A stretch of 64,000 bases of DNA from contig NC_008786.1 of the NCBI RefSeq assembly GCF_000015565.1, positions 3,708,501 through 3,772,500 on the forward strand, written 5' to 3'. The notes beneath the pieces are model-generated. The model saw nothing but the letters and a program-made list of their open reading frames with translations, did not search any database and had not been told where the DNA came from. The stretch is from Verminephrobacter eiseniae EF01-2. Its GTDB lineage: Bacteria > Pseudomonadota > Gammaproteobacteria > Burkholderiales > Burkholderiaceae_C. Position 1 is the first letter of the stretch; every line of letters starts with the position of its first letter. A program made the position numbers and the translations under genes. Positions 45,842 to 54,536 of this stretch are shown one piece after another.

Positions 45842-48658
45842 TCATTCGATCAGACCGCGCGCGCGGCCGATCGCGACGGCCTCGGTACGGCTTTGCGCGT
45901 CAAGTTTCGCGCTGATGCGTCGCAGGTGCGATTTCACGGTGAATTCCGACACGAAGAGTTTTTCCGCGAGCACACGATTGCGATGCCCCATCGCGAGCAT
46001 CCGCAGCACATCGAGTTCACGCGGCGTGAGTGCTTCCGCGTCGGCCGCATGCTTGGCTGACGGCGCCGCCGCATGCGACGGCTGAGCGTTGCGTGCTGCC
46101 GCATCGATGCGTTCGAGCAGCGCGGACAGGAACTGCTGCGCGATGCCAAGCGATGCGGCGGCGGCCCGATGGCGCGTGGCCCAGCGCTGCAACAACGCGG
46201 AAAGCCGTTCGCCTTCGTCGAGAAAGGTCCGGAAAAATCCTTCGTGACTCGCCAAGCGCAGCGCGTCGGTGAGCTCGTCGAATGCGGCATCGTGCTCGCT
46301 GACGCGATCGAGCGCCATCGCGCGCAACAGATGCAGCTTGATCGCACGCCAATAGCGTTGCCGTGCGGTCGCATCAACGATGACGTCGGCCAATGCCGCA
46401 CAGACTGCGCGGTCGTTGCCGCGTGCGATTTGCAGACGCCAGCGTGCGATCGATGGCAAATCCACTTCATTCGCGTAGCCGATGAGATCATCCCTTTCCC
46501 ACGCGCCGTGTAGATCAGCGATATTCAACGCCTGATCTGCGGCGTCGAACGCGCCATCGAGCGTTGACACCCGGGCGCGTTCGAGCCACGCCGAGCAGAT
46601 CACTCTCTGCAAGCCGACCTGGCGGCCGAGTTCTTCCAGTTCGACGAGCCGCCTTTGCCAGAGATCACGGTCGCCGTGTATGAGCGCGACGCGCGCGCTG
46701 AGCACATGACATATCGTCATCGAATCGACGGGGCCGTTCATCTTCGCGTATGGGAGGTTGGCGGCAATGAGCCGACCGGTCTCTTCGAGCTCGTCGGCTT
46801 CGTACAGCACCATTGCCAGTGCGATGCCGGCCGACGCGCGGCCGCCAGTCACCTCGCCATGGCACTCGTTCCAGTGGTGCTCCGCGTGCTTCAGGCGCGC
46901 GCGCCCGCTGCCGAGCCGGCCATGCACCAGATCGATGACGCTGTCGATGCAATCGGCGACGCTGCGCAGGACGACGGAGCCGTCGCTGCGTCCGTTGGAC
47001 GAGGCGCGCGCGAGTACCGCGCGCGCTTCGTCATAGCGTTGCGCAGCCATGAGGCAGTAGGACAGGGAGATCGCGAGCATGCAGTACTGGAACGTTTCGT
47101 CGGGCGATAGCCGATCGAGATGCGGAAGGCCCGCGCGCAAGCAGGCGTCCAACTGGCCGGACATCGCGTACAGCGTGCAGCGCAGCGTCTCGGCTTGCAG
47201 CAGCAGCGTGTCGCACGAATCGTCCGCTGCGTGGTCGTCGACGATCCGCTGGACTGCGGCCGTCGCCTCGTCGAAGTGCCGATTGAACAGCAGCACCCAC
47301 GCGTCACTGATGCGCACGCGCGGATCGGCCCGGGGCAGCGCGTCGCGTATCTGATCGAACCAGCGCCCGAGCAGGCGCACGCGCCCGTCGTTGAGCAGCG
47401 TGCCCGCGTGCCGACCGAGCTGTGCGATCGCCTGCGCCTTCATGCCGGCCTGCAACAGATGGTCGATGGCGGGAACCGGGCGCTCGGCATCGAGAAACCA
47501 GTGCGCGGCAGCCGCGTGCAGTTCCGCCTCGCGCCCGGGATGCAGTGCGCGCAGACGATGCTGGAGGAAGCTCGCGAACAAGCTGTGATAGCGGTATTCA
47601 TTGCGTTCGCTGTCGAGCGGAAACAGGAACAGGTTCGACCGTTCGAGATGGTCGAGCATCGCCCCGCTGTCGTGCCGGCCCGTGATCGCGTCACACAGCG
47701 GGGCGGACAACTGCGTCAGGACGCTGGTCTCGATCAGGAACGTGCGACACGATTCGCTCTGCTGGCCGAGGATGTCTTCGGTGAGATAGACGGCGAGCTG
47801 TGTGTTCGTGCCGGAAAACGACGCGACGAAACGGCCGTAGTCGGTGCGCTGCCGCAGTGACAGCGTCGCGAGGAAGATGGCGGCCGCCCATCCTTCGGTG
47901 CAGCGATGCAGCGTCGCGATGTCCTTGTCGCGCAACGGCAGCGCGCACTTGTCGCGGATGAACGCGGTTGCTTCCGGAAGGCTGAAACGCAGTTCGGCGG
48001 AATCGATCTCCAGTAGCTGCCCGCGTGCGCGAATCCGTCCGAGGCCGAGTGCCGGCGTGGTGCGCGATGCGATCACGAGCGTGCCGTTGGGCGGCAGCGC
48101 ATCGATCAGATGCTGGACGAAGTTCAGCACCGACGCGCTCTGGATCGACTCGAAATCGTCCAGCAGGATCGCGAAAGGCATACGGAACGACGCGACGGTT
48201 TCGATCACGCTGGCGGCGAGCCGTTCGCCGAACACGGTGCGCAAATTGTCGTCGGGGGTGAGCGTGCGCAGGCCGACGCCGAGATGGCCGACAAAGCGCG
48301 GCAAGTCGTTGTCCGCCTGGTCGACGCGTAGCCAGATGGTCACGCGCCGCTGCCTGTCGCACGACGCGGCGTACTGCTGCATCAGCGTCGTTTTTCCGAA
48401 GCCGGCGGGGGCCCGGATCAGCACGAGGCGCGCGGCATGCGCGGCGCGCATGCCGTCGACGAGATGCGGCCGCGCGAGATTCGTATCCGCACTGGCCGGC
48501 GGCATCAATTTGGATGCGACGACATTCGGCGTGATGCCGACGCCGACGGCCCCCGGGTGAGAGGCCGGGTCGTTCACCTGCATGCTCCGCCGCTGTGCGT
48601 CGTCTGCTGCGAATGGTACGGCCAGCGCTGCATGTACCGGCTCCGGTTGTTTGGACAC
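45842..48658 (-). CDS. Large ATP-binding LuxR-family regulator (MalT/AlkS-like LAL)
   Basis: A 938-residue transcription activator. LVLIRAPAGFGKTTLMQQYA is the N-terminal P-loop, PFAILLDDFESIQS the Walker B, and NGTLVIASRTTP the sensor region of STAND ATPases. A long alpha-helical tetratricopeptide-like domain follows, and the C-terminus EALTPRELDVLRMLAMGHRNRVLAEKLFVSEFTVKSHLRRISAKLDAQSRTEAVAIGRARGLI is the LuxR helix-turn-helix. Such proteins activate on binding an inducer. No intact target gene adjoins it; both flanks are IS debris and, beyond, an acyl-CoA-synthetase fragment. The start could be later than 48658. Confidence 0.92.
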   Translation of the reverse strand: MSKQPEPVHAALAVPFAADDAQRRSMQVNDPASHPGAVGVGITPNVVASKLMPPASADTNLARPHLVDGMRAAHAARLVLIRAPAGFGKTTLMQQYAASCDRQRRVTIWLRVDQADNDLPRFVGHLGVGLRTLTPDDNLRTVFGERLAASVIETVASFRMPFAILLDDFESIQSASVLNFVQHLIDALPPNGTLVIASRTTPALGLGRIRARGQLLEIDSAELRFSLPEATAFIRDKCALPLRDKDIATLHRCTEGWAAAIFLATLSLRQRTDYGRFVASFSGTNTQLAVYLTEDILGQQSESCRTFLIETSVLTQLSAPLCDAITGRHDSGAMLDHLERSNLFLFPLDSERNEYRYHSLFASFLQHRLRALHPGREAELHAAAAHWFLDAERPVPAIDHLLQAGMKAQAIAQLGRHAGTLLNDGRVRLLGRWFDQIRDALPRADPRVRISDAWVLLFNRHFDEATAAVQRIVDDHAADDSCDTLLLQAETLRCTLYAMSGQLDACLRAGLPHLDRLSPDETFQYCMLAISLSYCLMAAQRYDEARAVLARASSNGRSDGSVVLRSVADCIDSVIDLVHGRLGSGRARLKHAEHHWNECHGEVTGGRASAGIALAMVLYEADELEETGRLIAANLPYAKMNGPVDSMTICHVLSARVALIHGDRDLWQRRLVELEELGRQVGLQRVICSAWLERARVSTLDGAFDAADQALNIADLHGAWERDDLIGYANEVDLPSIARWRLQIARGNDRAVCAALADVIVDATARQRYWRAIKLHLLRAMALDRVSEHDAAFDELTDALRLASHEGFFRTFLDEGERLSALLQRWATRHRAAAASLGIAQQFLSALLERIDAAARNAQPSHAAAPSAKHAADAEALTPRELDVLRMLAMGHRNRVLAEKLFVSEFTVKSHLRRISAKLDAQSRTEAVAIGRARGLIE

Positions 48659-48706
48659 GCTTTTGCAGCTCGGGCGGCCAGTTTCATCAGCCGTTCCTGA
48701 CGGGCT

Positions 48707-48898
48707 TCAAGAGGATGATTTGAAGCCCAGTTCCCCAAGCCGCCGGTCGCGATTGTATCGATCCCTGAACGCGATGGTGGCAGCACGAAGCTCCTCCAGG
48801 TTTTTGAAGATGCGCCCATGAATCGCTTGCTCCTTCATTGTCCGGTTGAACCGCTCGGCGAGGCCGTTATCGAGACCCGTATCAATGAAACGTCGCAA
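48707..48898 (-). pseudogene. IS3-type integrase fragment
   Basis: The minus strand encodes NGLAERFNRTMKEQAIHGRIFKNLEELRAATIAFRDRYNRDRRLGELGFKS. NG-AERFNRTxKEQ contains the catalytic Glu of an rve-type DDE integrase, and YN-RRLGELGFKS its C-terminus. About 60 residues remain. It lies just upstream of the LuxR regulator gene. Confidence 0.7.
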
Positions 48899-48904
48899 GT
48901 GCGG

Positions 48905-49060
48905 CGCGCTGCGATCCGGACAAGACGGCGATCCAGTACTTCGGCACGGCCATCACGTATGGGTCGCTGCTCGAGCAGATCGAGCGGATGGCGGGTCATC
49001 TCCGGCGCGATTGCCGCGTCGCGCCAAGCGATCGCGTCGTGCATGCCCTGACGCGCGGCT
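48905..49060 (+). pseudogene. Acyl-CoA synthetase (AMP-binding) N-terminal fragment
   Basis: One forward frame reads DPDKTAIQYFGTAITYGSLLEQIERMAGHLRRDCRVAPSDRVVHAL. This matches the first conserved block of AMP-dependent acyl-CoA synthetases (PDKTAIxFxGxxxTYxELxxxVxxxAxxL). Neither start nor downstream domain is present. It may be the remains of a gene once controlled by the LuxR regulator. Bases 49061-49162 show nothing. Confidence 0.55.
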
Positions 49061-49162
49061 TGCCTTGCCAAACTCCGTCAGCGCGCTGGTGGAAGCCAGC
49101 ATACGGAGGGCTTTTGAAGTTCGTATGATGACAGTCCCGATTCATTCTGAAAGCATGGACAC

Positions 49163-49597
49163 ATGAGAGTCGCTCAGATCGACCATTTCACTTTGCGGGT
49201 CGCCCAGGACATGCTCCCCGTTTTGCTGGACTTCTACTCGCGCGTTCTGCAACTGCGCGCGGGTGCCCGACCCGCGTTTTCGTTTCCCGGGTACTGGCTG
49301 TACGCTGGCGATCAGGCGCTCGTGCACCTGGTTGGAAATGCGCCCGGCGGTGAGCCTGCGACAACGGATTTCTTGCCCACGGGGAAATTCGATCATGTCT
49401 CGCTGCGCACTCATGGACTGAAGAGCACACGCGAGCACCTCCAGGCACAGGGCATCGACTGGCAGGAGGCGCAGGTGCCGGGCATTGCGCTGCACCAGAT
49501 CTTCCTGCGGGACCCCGTGGGGCTCAAGATCGAGCTCACCTTCGATGCGGCAGAACTCGCGCTGGCCGGCCCTTCGACCCGACCGACGGCGTACTGA
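49163..49597 (+). CDS. VOC-family (glyoxalase/dioxygenase fold) protein
   Basis: A 144-residue protein with two beta-alpha-beta-beta-beta units: AQIDHFTLRVAQDMLPVLLDFYSRVLQLRAGARPAFSFPGYWLYAGDQALVHLV and GKFDHVSLRTHGLKSTREHLQAQGIDWQEAQVPGIALHQIFLRDPVGLKIELTF. Metal ligands would be His8 (QIDH), His56 in VHLV, His in FDHVS and Glu in KIELTF. Function is not assignable. It and the dehydrogenase downstream are separated by a MITE-like element. Confidence 0.88.
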   Translation: MRVAQIDHFTLRVAQDMLPVLLDFYSRVLQLRAGARPAFSFPGYWLYAGDQALVHLVGNAPGGEPATTDFLPTGKFDHVSLRTHGLKSTREHLQAQGIDWQEAQVPGIALHQIFLRDPVGLKIELTFDAAELALAGPSTRPTAY

Positions 49598-49664
49598 TGC
49601 CGTATCTGCAACGGCATGGCGATGGCCCCGAGTGCGCCAAGAAAAGCAACGCAGCGCCAATGCT

Positions 49665-49828
49665 GGTGTCGCGTCACCGATCATCTGTCGGTCTGCGCTG
49701 GCCATCGAAGCGCATCGCGGCGTTGCATCGCTTGCCAATACGCTCGGTATGGGCTGCGCGATGCGCCTTGCGCTGCGCTCCGATGGCTGCGCGCAGCCTA
49801 CGACATCTGATCCGTGACGCGACACTAG
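49665..49828. mobile_element. MITE-like element, copy 1 (inverted relative to copies 2 and 3)
   Basis: About 164 bases bounded by TGTCGCGTCACCGATCA and its near complement TGATCCGTGACGCGACACTA. The interior is the reverse complement of copies at 54354-54518 and 60900-61063. It codes for nothing. It sits between the VOC and dehydrogenase genes, and the frames crossing it are chance. Confidence 0.85.
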
Positions 49829-49925
49829 TGATTTCATCGTGTCAGTCGGCGCCCCGGGATGCGGCAAGCCGACGAGGTGAGCCAACGAGTCTTTTGGAAC
49901 CTCCTCCGGAAAGGCAGCCAGCCCC

Positions 49926-50846
49926 ATGAGAAAAGCAGGAATCGTCGGCTTGGGCGCCATGGGCGCAGGCATCGCACAGACGCTGCGTGCCAACGGCTAT
50001 GAAGTGCATGTGTGCGATCTGCGGCCGGGCGTGGCGACGGCCTTCGCTGCGCAGGGCGGCGTCGCCTGCAACAACCCCGCCGAAGTCGCGGCGGCTTGCG
50101 CGGTGGTGGTGAGCGTCGTGGTCAACGCGGCGCAGACCGAGGCCGTGCTGTTCGGCGCAGGTGGCGCAGCCGCAGCCATGAAGCCCGGCAGCACCTTCGT
50201 CATGTGTTCCACCGTCGATCCGCACTGGTCGGCCGCACTCGAAGATCGGTTGGGCCAGGCCGGCATTCATTACATCGACGCGCCGATCTCCGGCGGCGCG
50301 GCCAAGGCCGCGAGCGGGCAGATGACGGTGATGTCGTCCGCCAAGCCGCAAGCCTATGCGCAGGCGGGTGCGGTGCTCGACGCGATGGCCGGCAAGGTGT
50401 ATCGCCTGGGCGACCGCGCGGGCGCGGGCAGCAAGGTCAAGATCATCAACCAGTTGCTGGCCGGCGTGCACATCGCGGCGGCGGCCGAGGCGATGGCGCT
50501 GGGCCTGCGCGAGGGCGTGGCACTGGACGCGCTCTACGAGGTGATCACGCACAGTGCGGGCAATAGCTGGATGTTCGAGAACCGCATGGCCCATGTGCTG
50601 GCGGGCGATTACACGCCGCTGTCGGCGGTCGACATCTTCGTCAAGGACCTGGGCTTGGTGCTCGATGCCGCGCGTGCGAGCAAGTTTCCGCTGCCGCTCG
50701 CGTCCACCGCGCACCAGATGTTCATGCAGGCGTCGTCCGCCGGCTTCGCCAACGAAGACGACAGCGCGGTGATCAAGATCTTCCCCGGCATCGAGTTGCC
50801 CAAAGGAAAGGGAAAGGGAAAGGGAAAGGGAAAGGGAAAGGCCTGA
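49926..50846 (+). CDS. 3-hydroxyacid dehydrogenase family (HIBADH / L-threonate dehydrogenase-like)
   Basis: A 306-residue NAD(P)-dependent dehydrogenase. GIVGLGAMGAGIAQTLRANGYEVHVCD is the Rossmann motif; TFVMCSTVDPHWSAAL, DAPISGGAAKAASGQMTVMSS and SKVKIINQLLAGVHIAAAAEAMALG with the catalytic Lys are typical, closest to L-threonate dehydrogenases (LtnD). The last 13 residues are a (Gly-Lys)6-Ala tail encoded by a hexanucleotide repeat, absent from the family in general. Bases 50847-51029 hold no gene. Confidence 0.9.
   Translation: MRKAGIVGLGAMGAGIAQTLRANGYEVHVCDLRPGVATAFAAQGGVACNNPAEVAAACAVVVSVVVNAAQTEAVLFGAGGAAAAMKPGSTFVMCSTVDPHWSAALEDRLGQAGIHYIDAPISGGAAKAASGQMTVMSSAKPQAYAQAGAVLDAMAGKVYRLGDRAGAGSKVKIINQLLAGVHIAAAAEAMALGLREGVALDALYEVITHSAGNSWMFENRMAHVLAGDYTPLSAVDIFVKDLGLVLDAARASKFPLPLASTAHQMFMQASSAGFANEDDSAVIKIFPGIELPKGKGKGKGKGKGKA
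50802..50841 (+). repeat. Hexanucleotide tandem repeat encoding a Gly-Lys tail
   Basis: Six perfect tandem copies of GGAAAG (50805-50840) follow AAA and precede GCC TGA. The unit length is a multiple of three, so copy-number change would lengthen or shorten the tail without frameshifting the dehydrogenase. Confidence 0.9.
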
Positions 50847-51029
50847 GCACCAGGCCCGGCGGCATCGCCGGCGATGGCGCCGGAGCCACCGATCGGGCCA
50901 ACCCACCTGGCCAGCTCGCTGGGTGCGCGTCGGCATGCGCGTGGCGCAGGTGATCGCCGGCCGGTCTCGACGGGCCATCCGGGGCGACGAAGTGTGAGAA
51001 ACACCACGAGCGCCACGAACGGCGTTCCA

Positions 51030-51467
51030 TCAGCGCATCTTGCCCGCTCCGGGAGCGGCGACATGCGGTGCGGCACCGGGCCGCTGTGACGCGGCGCCCG
51101 ATCGGCAGTCGTTGCACCGGCCGTACAGGGTCAGTTCGTGGCCCTCCACGACAAACCCCTGCGGCGCAAGCTGCATCATGTTCCCGGGGCACTCATGCAC
51201 ATCGAATACGCGATGGCACAGCTTGCAACTGAAATGATGGTGGTGCTTGTGCCCGGACAATTCATAGCGGGGCGCCTCCCCGGGGAGTTCGACCATCTGG
51301 ATCTCGCCGGCATCCATGAGCTGTTTGAGGTTGCGGTAAACGGTGGCCAGCCCGATGTTGGGCACATCGCGCTGCGCCGCGACGAGGATCTCGCCCGGCA
51401 ACAGTGGGCGCCCGGCGGCTTCCATCACCGTTCTGATTGAACTGCGTTGTCGGGTTGAACGTTCCAT
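51030..51467 (-). CDS. zur: Zinc-uptake regulator, Fur family
   Basis: A 145-residue Fur-type repressor. RQRSSIRTVMEAAGRPLLPGEILVAAQRDVPNIGLATVYRNLKQLMDAGEIQMVEL is the winged helix, and GHKHHHHFSCKLCHRVFDVHEC with a later CNDC forms the metal sites (two CxxC pairs). Adjacency to znuCBA and a palindrome between the two argue for Zur over Fur. ATG 51467 gives the usual N-terminus. The last 20 residues are Ala/Gly/Pro-rich. Confidence 0.87.
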   Translation of the reverse strand: MERSTRQRSSIRTVMEAAGRPLLPGEILVAAQRDVPNIGLATVYRNLKQLMDAGEIQMVELPGEAPRYELSGHKHHHHFSCKLCHRVFDVHECPGNMMQLAPQGFVVEGHELTLYGRCNDCRSGAASQRPGAAPHVAAPGAGKMR

Positions 51468-51528
51468 CGGTGGCTCCGGATGTCGGTGGTCTCGTGCAAG
51501 AGTGCTCTGGGCACTCCGGGGTAGATTC

Positions 51529-51548
51529 GATAATGAGTATGCACTATC
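51529..51548. promoter_or_regulatory. Probable Zur operator between zur and znuC
   Basis: GATAATG and CACTATC form an inverted repeat with one mismatch around a six-base centre. It lies 62 bases upstream of the zur ATG and 138 bases upstream of the znuC start. A similar GATAA/TTATC palindrome precedes the DUF2796 gene at 57750. Binding by Zur is inferred. Confidence 0.55.
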
Positions 51549-51685
51549 ATCTGGCCCATGAAAAACCAGATCGCCGTGCGGCTTGAACCTTGGTGGGGCC
51601 CCAGTTTGCTCCAGACCTCCGTGACTATCCGTTGCGCAATGGCCGCCTGCATTGCTGCGGGCCTGTGGGCGTCGGTGGGTTGGGC

Positions 51686-52483
51686 ATGGGGTTGGTGGTG
51701 AGTTGGTGGAACCATTCTTCATCTTGCGCCTTGCCCTTTTCGGGCGACGGCGCGGGTGGGCCGTCAACGGACATCGTTTTGCATGGCGTTGCGTTGGGTT
51801 ACCGAAACGCCGTTGCCATCTCCGGGCTGAGCGGAAGGTTTGCGCAGGGTTCCCTGACGGCCATCGTAGGCCCGAATGGGGCCGGCAAGACGACGCTGCT
51901 CAAGGGCTTGCTGGGGCTGGTCCGGCCGACCCAGGGGTGGGTGGAATGCCGGTGGCCTGCACGCGCGATGGCGTACCTTTCCCAAACCAACGAGGTCGAT
52001 CGGGGCTTTCCGATCACCGTGTCCGATTTCGTGGCGCTGGGGCTATGGAACCGCGTCGGGAGCCTGCGCGCCGTCGGGCGTCCGTTCAGGCAGTGCATCG
52101 CCGATGCGATCGCTGCGGTGGGACTGCAGGGTTTCGAGCATACCTGGATCAGTGGTCTGTCCGGAGGTCAGTTCCAGCGCGTTCGCTTCGCGCGCGTCCT
52201 GGTGCAAGATGCGCCCGTCGTGTTGCTCGACGAGCCTTTTGCGGGGATCGACACGCCGACCGTGGAAGACCTTCTGCGGCTCATCGCACGCTGGCACGCG
52301 GAGGCGAAAACGGTCGTCACGGTCGTGCATGACCTCGAACTGGTGCGCGCGCACTTTCCCAGAACCCTGGCCCTGGCCGGCCAGGGCCTTTCGTGGGGCG
52401 AGACGCCCGAAAGCCTGAATGCCCTCGCGGCGTTCGGGCGTGCCGGCGCGCCATCGGCCGCGCCAGCAGCAGGAAGATCGTGA
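51686..52483 (+). CDS. znuC: Zinc ABC transporter ATP-binding protein
   Basis: An ATPase of about 265 residues. Walker A is IVGPNGAGKTTLLKGLLGL, signature ISGLSGGQFQRVRFARVL, Walker B VVLLDEPFAGIDTPTV, switch His in VVHDLELV. Metal-type ABC ATPases show AMAYLSQTNEVDRGFPITVSDFVALGL as here. ATG 51686 is chosen; the first 30 residues are not conserved and a start further in is possible. The stop overlaps the znuB ATG (TGATG). Confidence 0.88.
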   Translation: MGLVVSWWNHSSSCALPFSGDGAGGPSTDIVLHGVALGYRNAVAISGLSGRFAQGSLTAIVGPNGAGKTTLLKGLLGLVRPTQGWVECRWPARAMAYLSQTNEVDRGFPITVSDFVALGLWNRVGSLRAVGRPFRQCIADAIAAVGLQGFEHTWISGLSGGQFQRVRFARVLVQDAPVVLLDEPFAGIDTPTVEDLLRLIARWHAEAKTVVTVVHDLELVRAHFPRTLALAGQGLSWGETPESLNALAAFGRAGAPSAAPAAGRS

Positions 52484-53397
52484 TGAGCGTGATGGGCGTG
52501 ATGGGCGCCATGACGACTGTCTGGGGGCCTTTTGCCGACTACGAATTCATGCGCCGCGCGTTGGCGGGCTGCGTTTGCCTGAGCGTGGGCGCCAGTCCGC
52601 TCGGGGTCATCTTGCTGTTGCGTCGCATGAGCTTGGTCGGCGATGCCATGGCGCATGCGATTCTTCCAGGCGCTGCCCTGGGGTATTTTTTCTTTGGCCT
52701 GTCGTTGCCGGCGATGACTGCGGGCGGGTTGCTGGCCGGACTCCTGGTGGTGGCCTTGGCGGGCATGGTGTCCCGGTTGACCACGCTGCGCGAAGACGCG
52801 AGTTTTGCGAGCTTCTATCTGATCTCGCTGGCGTTGGGGGTGCTGCTGGTCTCGCTCAGAGGCTCGAACGTTGACCTGCTGCATGTGTTGTTCGGCTCGG
52901 TGCTGGCACTCGACGATCCGACCTTGCTGTTGGGCGCCTCGATCGCCACGGTCTCGGTTTTTGCGCTGGCGCTCATCTACCGGCCTCTGGCGGTCGAGTG
53001 TTTCGATCCCGGGTTCTTGCGCGGCATGGGCCGGCAAGGGGTGCTGGCCCATGCCGTGTTCATGCTGCTGCTGGTACTCAATCTGGTGGGCGGCTTTCAT
53101 TCGCTCGGGACTTTGATGGCCGTGGCCTTCCTGATATTGCCAGCCGCAGCAGCCAGGTTCTGGGTCAGGTCACTCGGCGCGCAGATGGCATTGGCCGTGC
53201 TGTGCGGCCTGGCGGGAAGTGGGGCAGGGCTGTGGCTTTCTTTTCGCCTCGGCATCGCGGCGTCATCCGCGATCACGCTGTGCCTGGGCGTGCTGTATGC
53301 CGTGTCGCTGACCGTCGGGCCTGATGGCGGCTTGTGGGCCCGGCGTCCACCCCGCCGGCAACGAAATATGTCTGTCACCGCAGGAGAATCCAGATGA
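52483..53397 (+). CDS. znuB: Zinc ABC transporter permease
   Basis: A permease of about 304 residues of the ABC-3 metal family with eight to nine spans. FMRRALAGCVCLSVGASPLGVILLLRRMSLVGDAMAHAILPGAALGYFFFG is the family signature, and NLVGGFHSLGTLMAVAFLILPAAAARF the conserved C-terminal block. ATG 52483 overlaps the znuC stop; the frame's stop overlaps the znuA ATG by four bases. Confidence 0.93.
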   Translation: MSVMGVMGAMTTVWGPFADYEFMRRALAGCVCLSVGASPLGVILLLRRMSLVGDAMAHAILPGAALGYFFFGLSLPAMTAGGLLAGLLVVALAGMVSRLTTLREDASFASFYLISLALGVLLVSLRGSNVDLLHVLFGSVLALDDPTLLLGASIATVSVFALALIYRPLAVECFDPGFLRGMGRQGVLAHAVFMLLLVLNLVGGFHSLGTLMAVAFLILPAAAARFWVRSLGAQMALAVLCGLAGSGAGLWLSFRLGIAASSAITLCLGVLYAVSLTVGPDGGLWARRPPRRQRNMSVTAGESR

Positions 53398-54356
53398 TCC
53401 CTCGCCCGTTCTTGAAAAACTCCCGCCGCGCCTTGCTGCTGATGGCGCTGGCCGTTTCGTCTCCAGGCTGGGCCGCCGAACCCGGACTGAATGTCGTGGC
53501 GAGTTTTTCCATCCTGGCCGATATCGCCCGCGAAGTGGGCGGGCCGGATGTCAGTGTGACCGCACTGGTAGGGCCTGATGGCGACGCCCACATGTTCGAG
53601 CCGACCCCGCAGCATGCGCGAACACTGCAACGAGCGTCGGTCCTGGTGTCCAATGGATTGGGCTTCGAGGGCTGGATGGCGCGCTTGAAAAAATCTGCCG
53701 GGTTCAAAGGGCTTGAATCGATTGCCTCCGAAGGCGTCAAAGTCCGGACGTTCGATGCCTCGGCGCAGGCCCACGACAGCGGCGGCAAGGGTGACCGCCA
53801 CCACCATGCGCCGCGCGATCCGCATGCCTGGCAGAACGTGGCCAACGCTGTGATCTATGCCAACAACATTGCCAAAGGGTTTGCCAAGAAGGACCCGGCG
53901 CATGCCGCCGCCTATCGGGCGCGCGCTGCGGCGTACAGCGAGCGTTTGCTGGCGCTGGACGCGCAGATTCGACGAACCTTTGCCGCGCTGCCCCCCGAGC
54001 GCCGTGTCTTGGTGACGACCCATGACGCATTCGGGTACTACGCGCAAGCCTATGGGCTGCGCATTGTGCCTGCGCGCGGTTTTTCCACGCAGGCCGAGCC
54101 ATCGGCAAGCGACATCGCACGCCTGGTCGACCAAGTGCGTGCGCAGCGTATTCCTGCCATGTTCATCGAGAACATCTCGGATCCCCGGCTCGTCGAGCAA
54201 CTGGCGCGCGAGACGGGCGCCACCGTTGGCGGAAAGCTGTACTCCGATGCGCTGTCTCCCCCCGATGGGCCTGCGGCAACCTATCTCCTTTTGATGCAGG
54301 GCAACACCGCCACGCTCGCCAGCGCATTGGCGGCGGCGGCGCAACGCACACCCTAG
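53394..54356 (+). CDS. znuA: Zinc ABC transporter periplasmic binding protein
   Basis: A 320-residue cluster 9 receptor with a signal peptide (ALLLMALAVSSPGWAAE). Metal ligands are His in GDAHMFEPTPQHA, His after the acidic/His loop DRHHHHAPRDPHAWQNV-type region, His in TTHDAFGYYAQAYGL, and Asp near the C-terminus. The His-rich loop is short. The last codons ACACCC are followed by TAG, which is the first three bases of the MITE-like element, so the C-terminus may have been cut or replaced by the insertion. Confidence 0.92.
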   Translation: MIPRPFLKNSRRALLLMALAVSSPGWAAEPGLNVVASFSILADIAREVGGPDVSVTALVGPDGDAHMFEPTPQHARTLQRASVLVSNGLGFEGWMARLKKSAGFKGLESIASEGVKVRTFDASAQAHDSGGKGDRHHHAPRDPHAWQNVANAVIYANNIAKGFAKKDPAHAAAYRARAAAYSERLLALDAQIRRTFAALPPERRVLVTTHDAFGYYAQAYGLRIVPARGFSTQAEPSASDIARLVDQVRAQRIPAMFIENISDPRLVEQLARETGATVGGKLYSDALSPPDGPAATYLLLMQGNTATLASALAAAAQRTP

Positions 54357-54518
54357 TGTCGCGTCACCGGTCAGATGTCGTAGGCTGCGCGCAGCCATCG
54401 GAGCGCAGCGCAAGGCGCATCGCGCAGCCCATACCGAGCTGTATTGGCAAGCGATGCAACGCCGCGATGCGCTTCGATGGCCAGCGCAGACCGACAGATG
54501 ATCGGTGACGCGACACTA
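54354..54518. mobile_element. MITE-like element, copy 2
   Basis: About 165 bases from TAGTGTCGCGTCACCGGTCA to TGATCGGTGACGCGACACTA, ends in inverted repeat with one mismatch. Flanks are CC-TA and TA-GG, fitting a TA target. The interior has GGCTGCGCGCAGCC-type self-complementarity. It lies between the convergent ends of znuA and the DUF3299 gene and supplies the znuA stop codon. Confidence 0.88.
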
Positions 54519-54536
54519 GGCGAAGTGCCGCAGCAT

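Noticed and set aside
49597..49926. Open frames inside the 164-base repeat as small proteins
   Set aside because: The same frames recur with each repeat copy in both orientations, have no start signals, and differ by frame between copies.
50802..50841. The GGAAAG tract as an on/off phase-variation switch
   Set aside because: The unit is six bases, so changes keep the reading frame; only tail length could vary.
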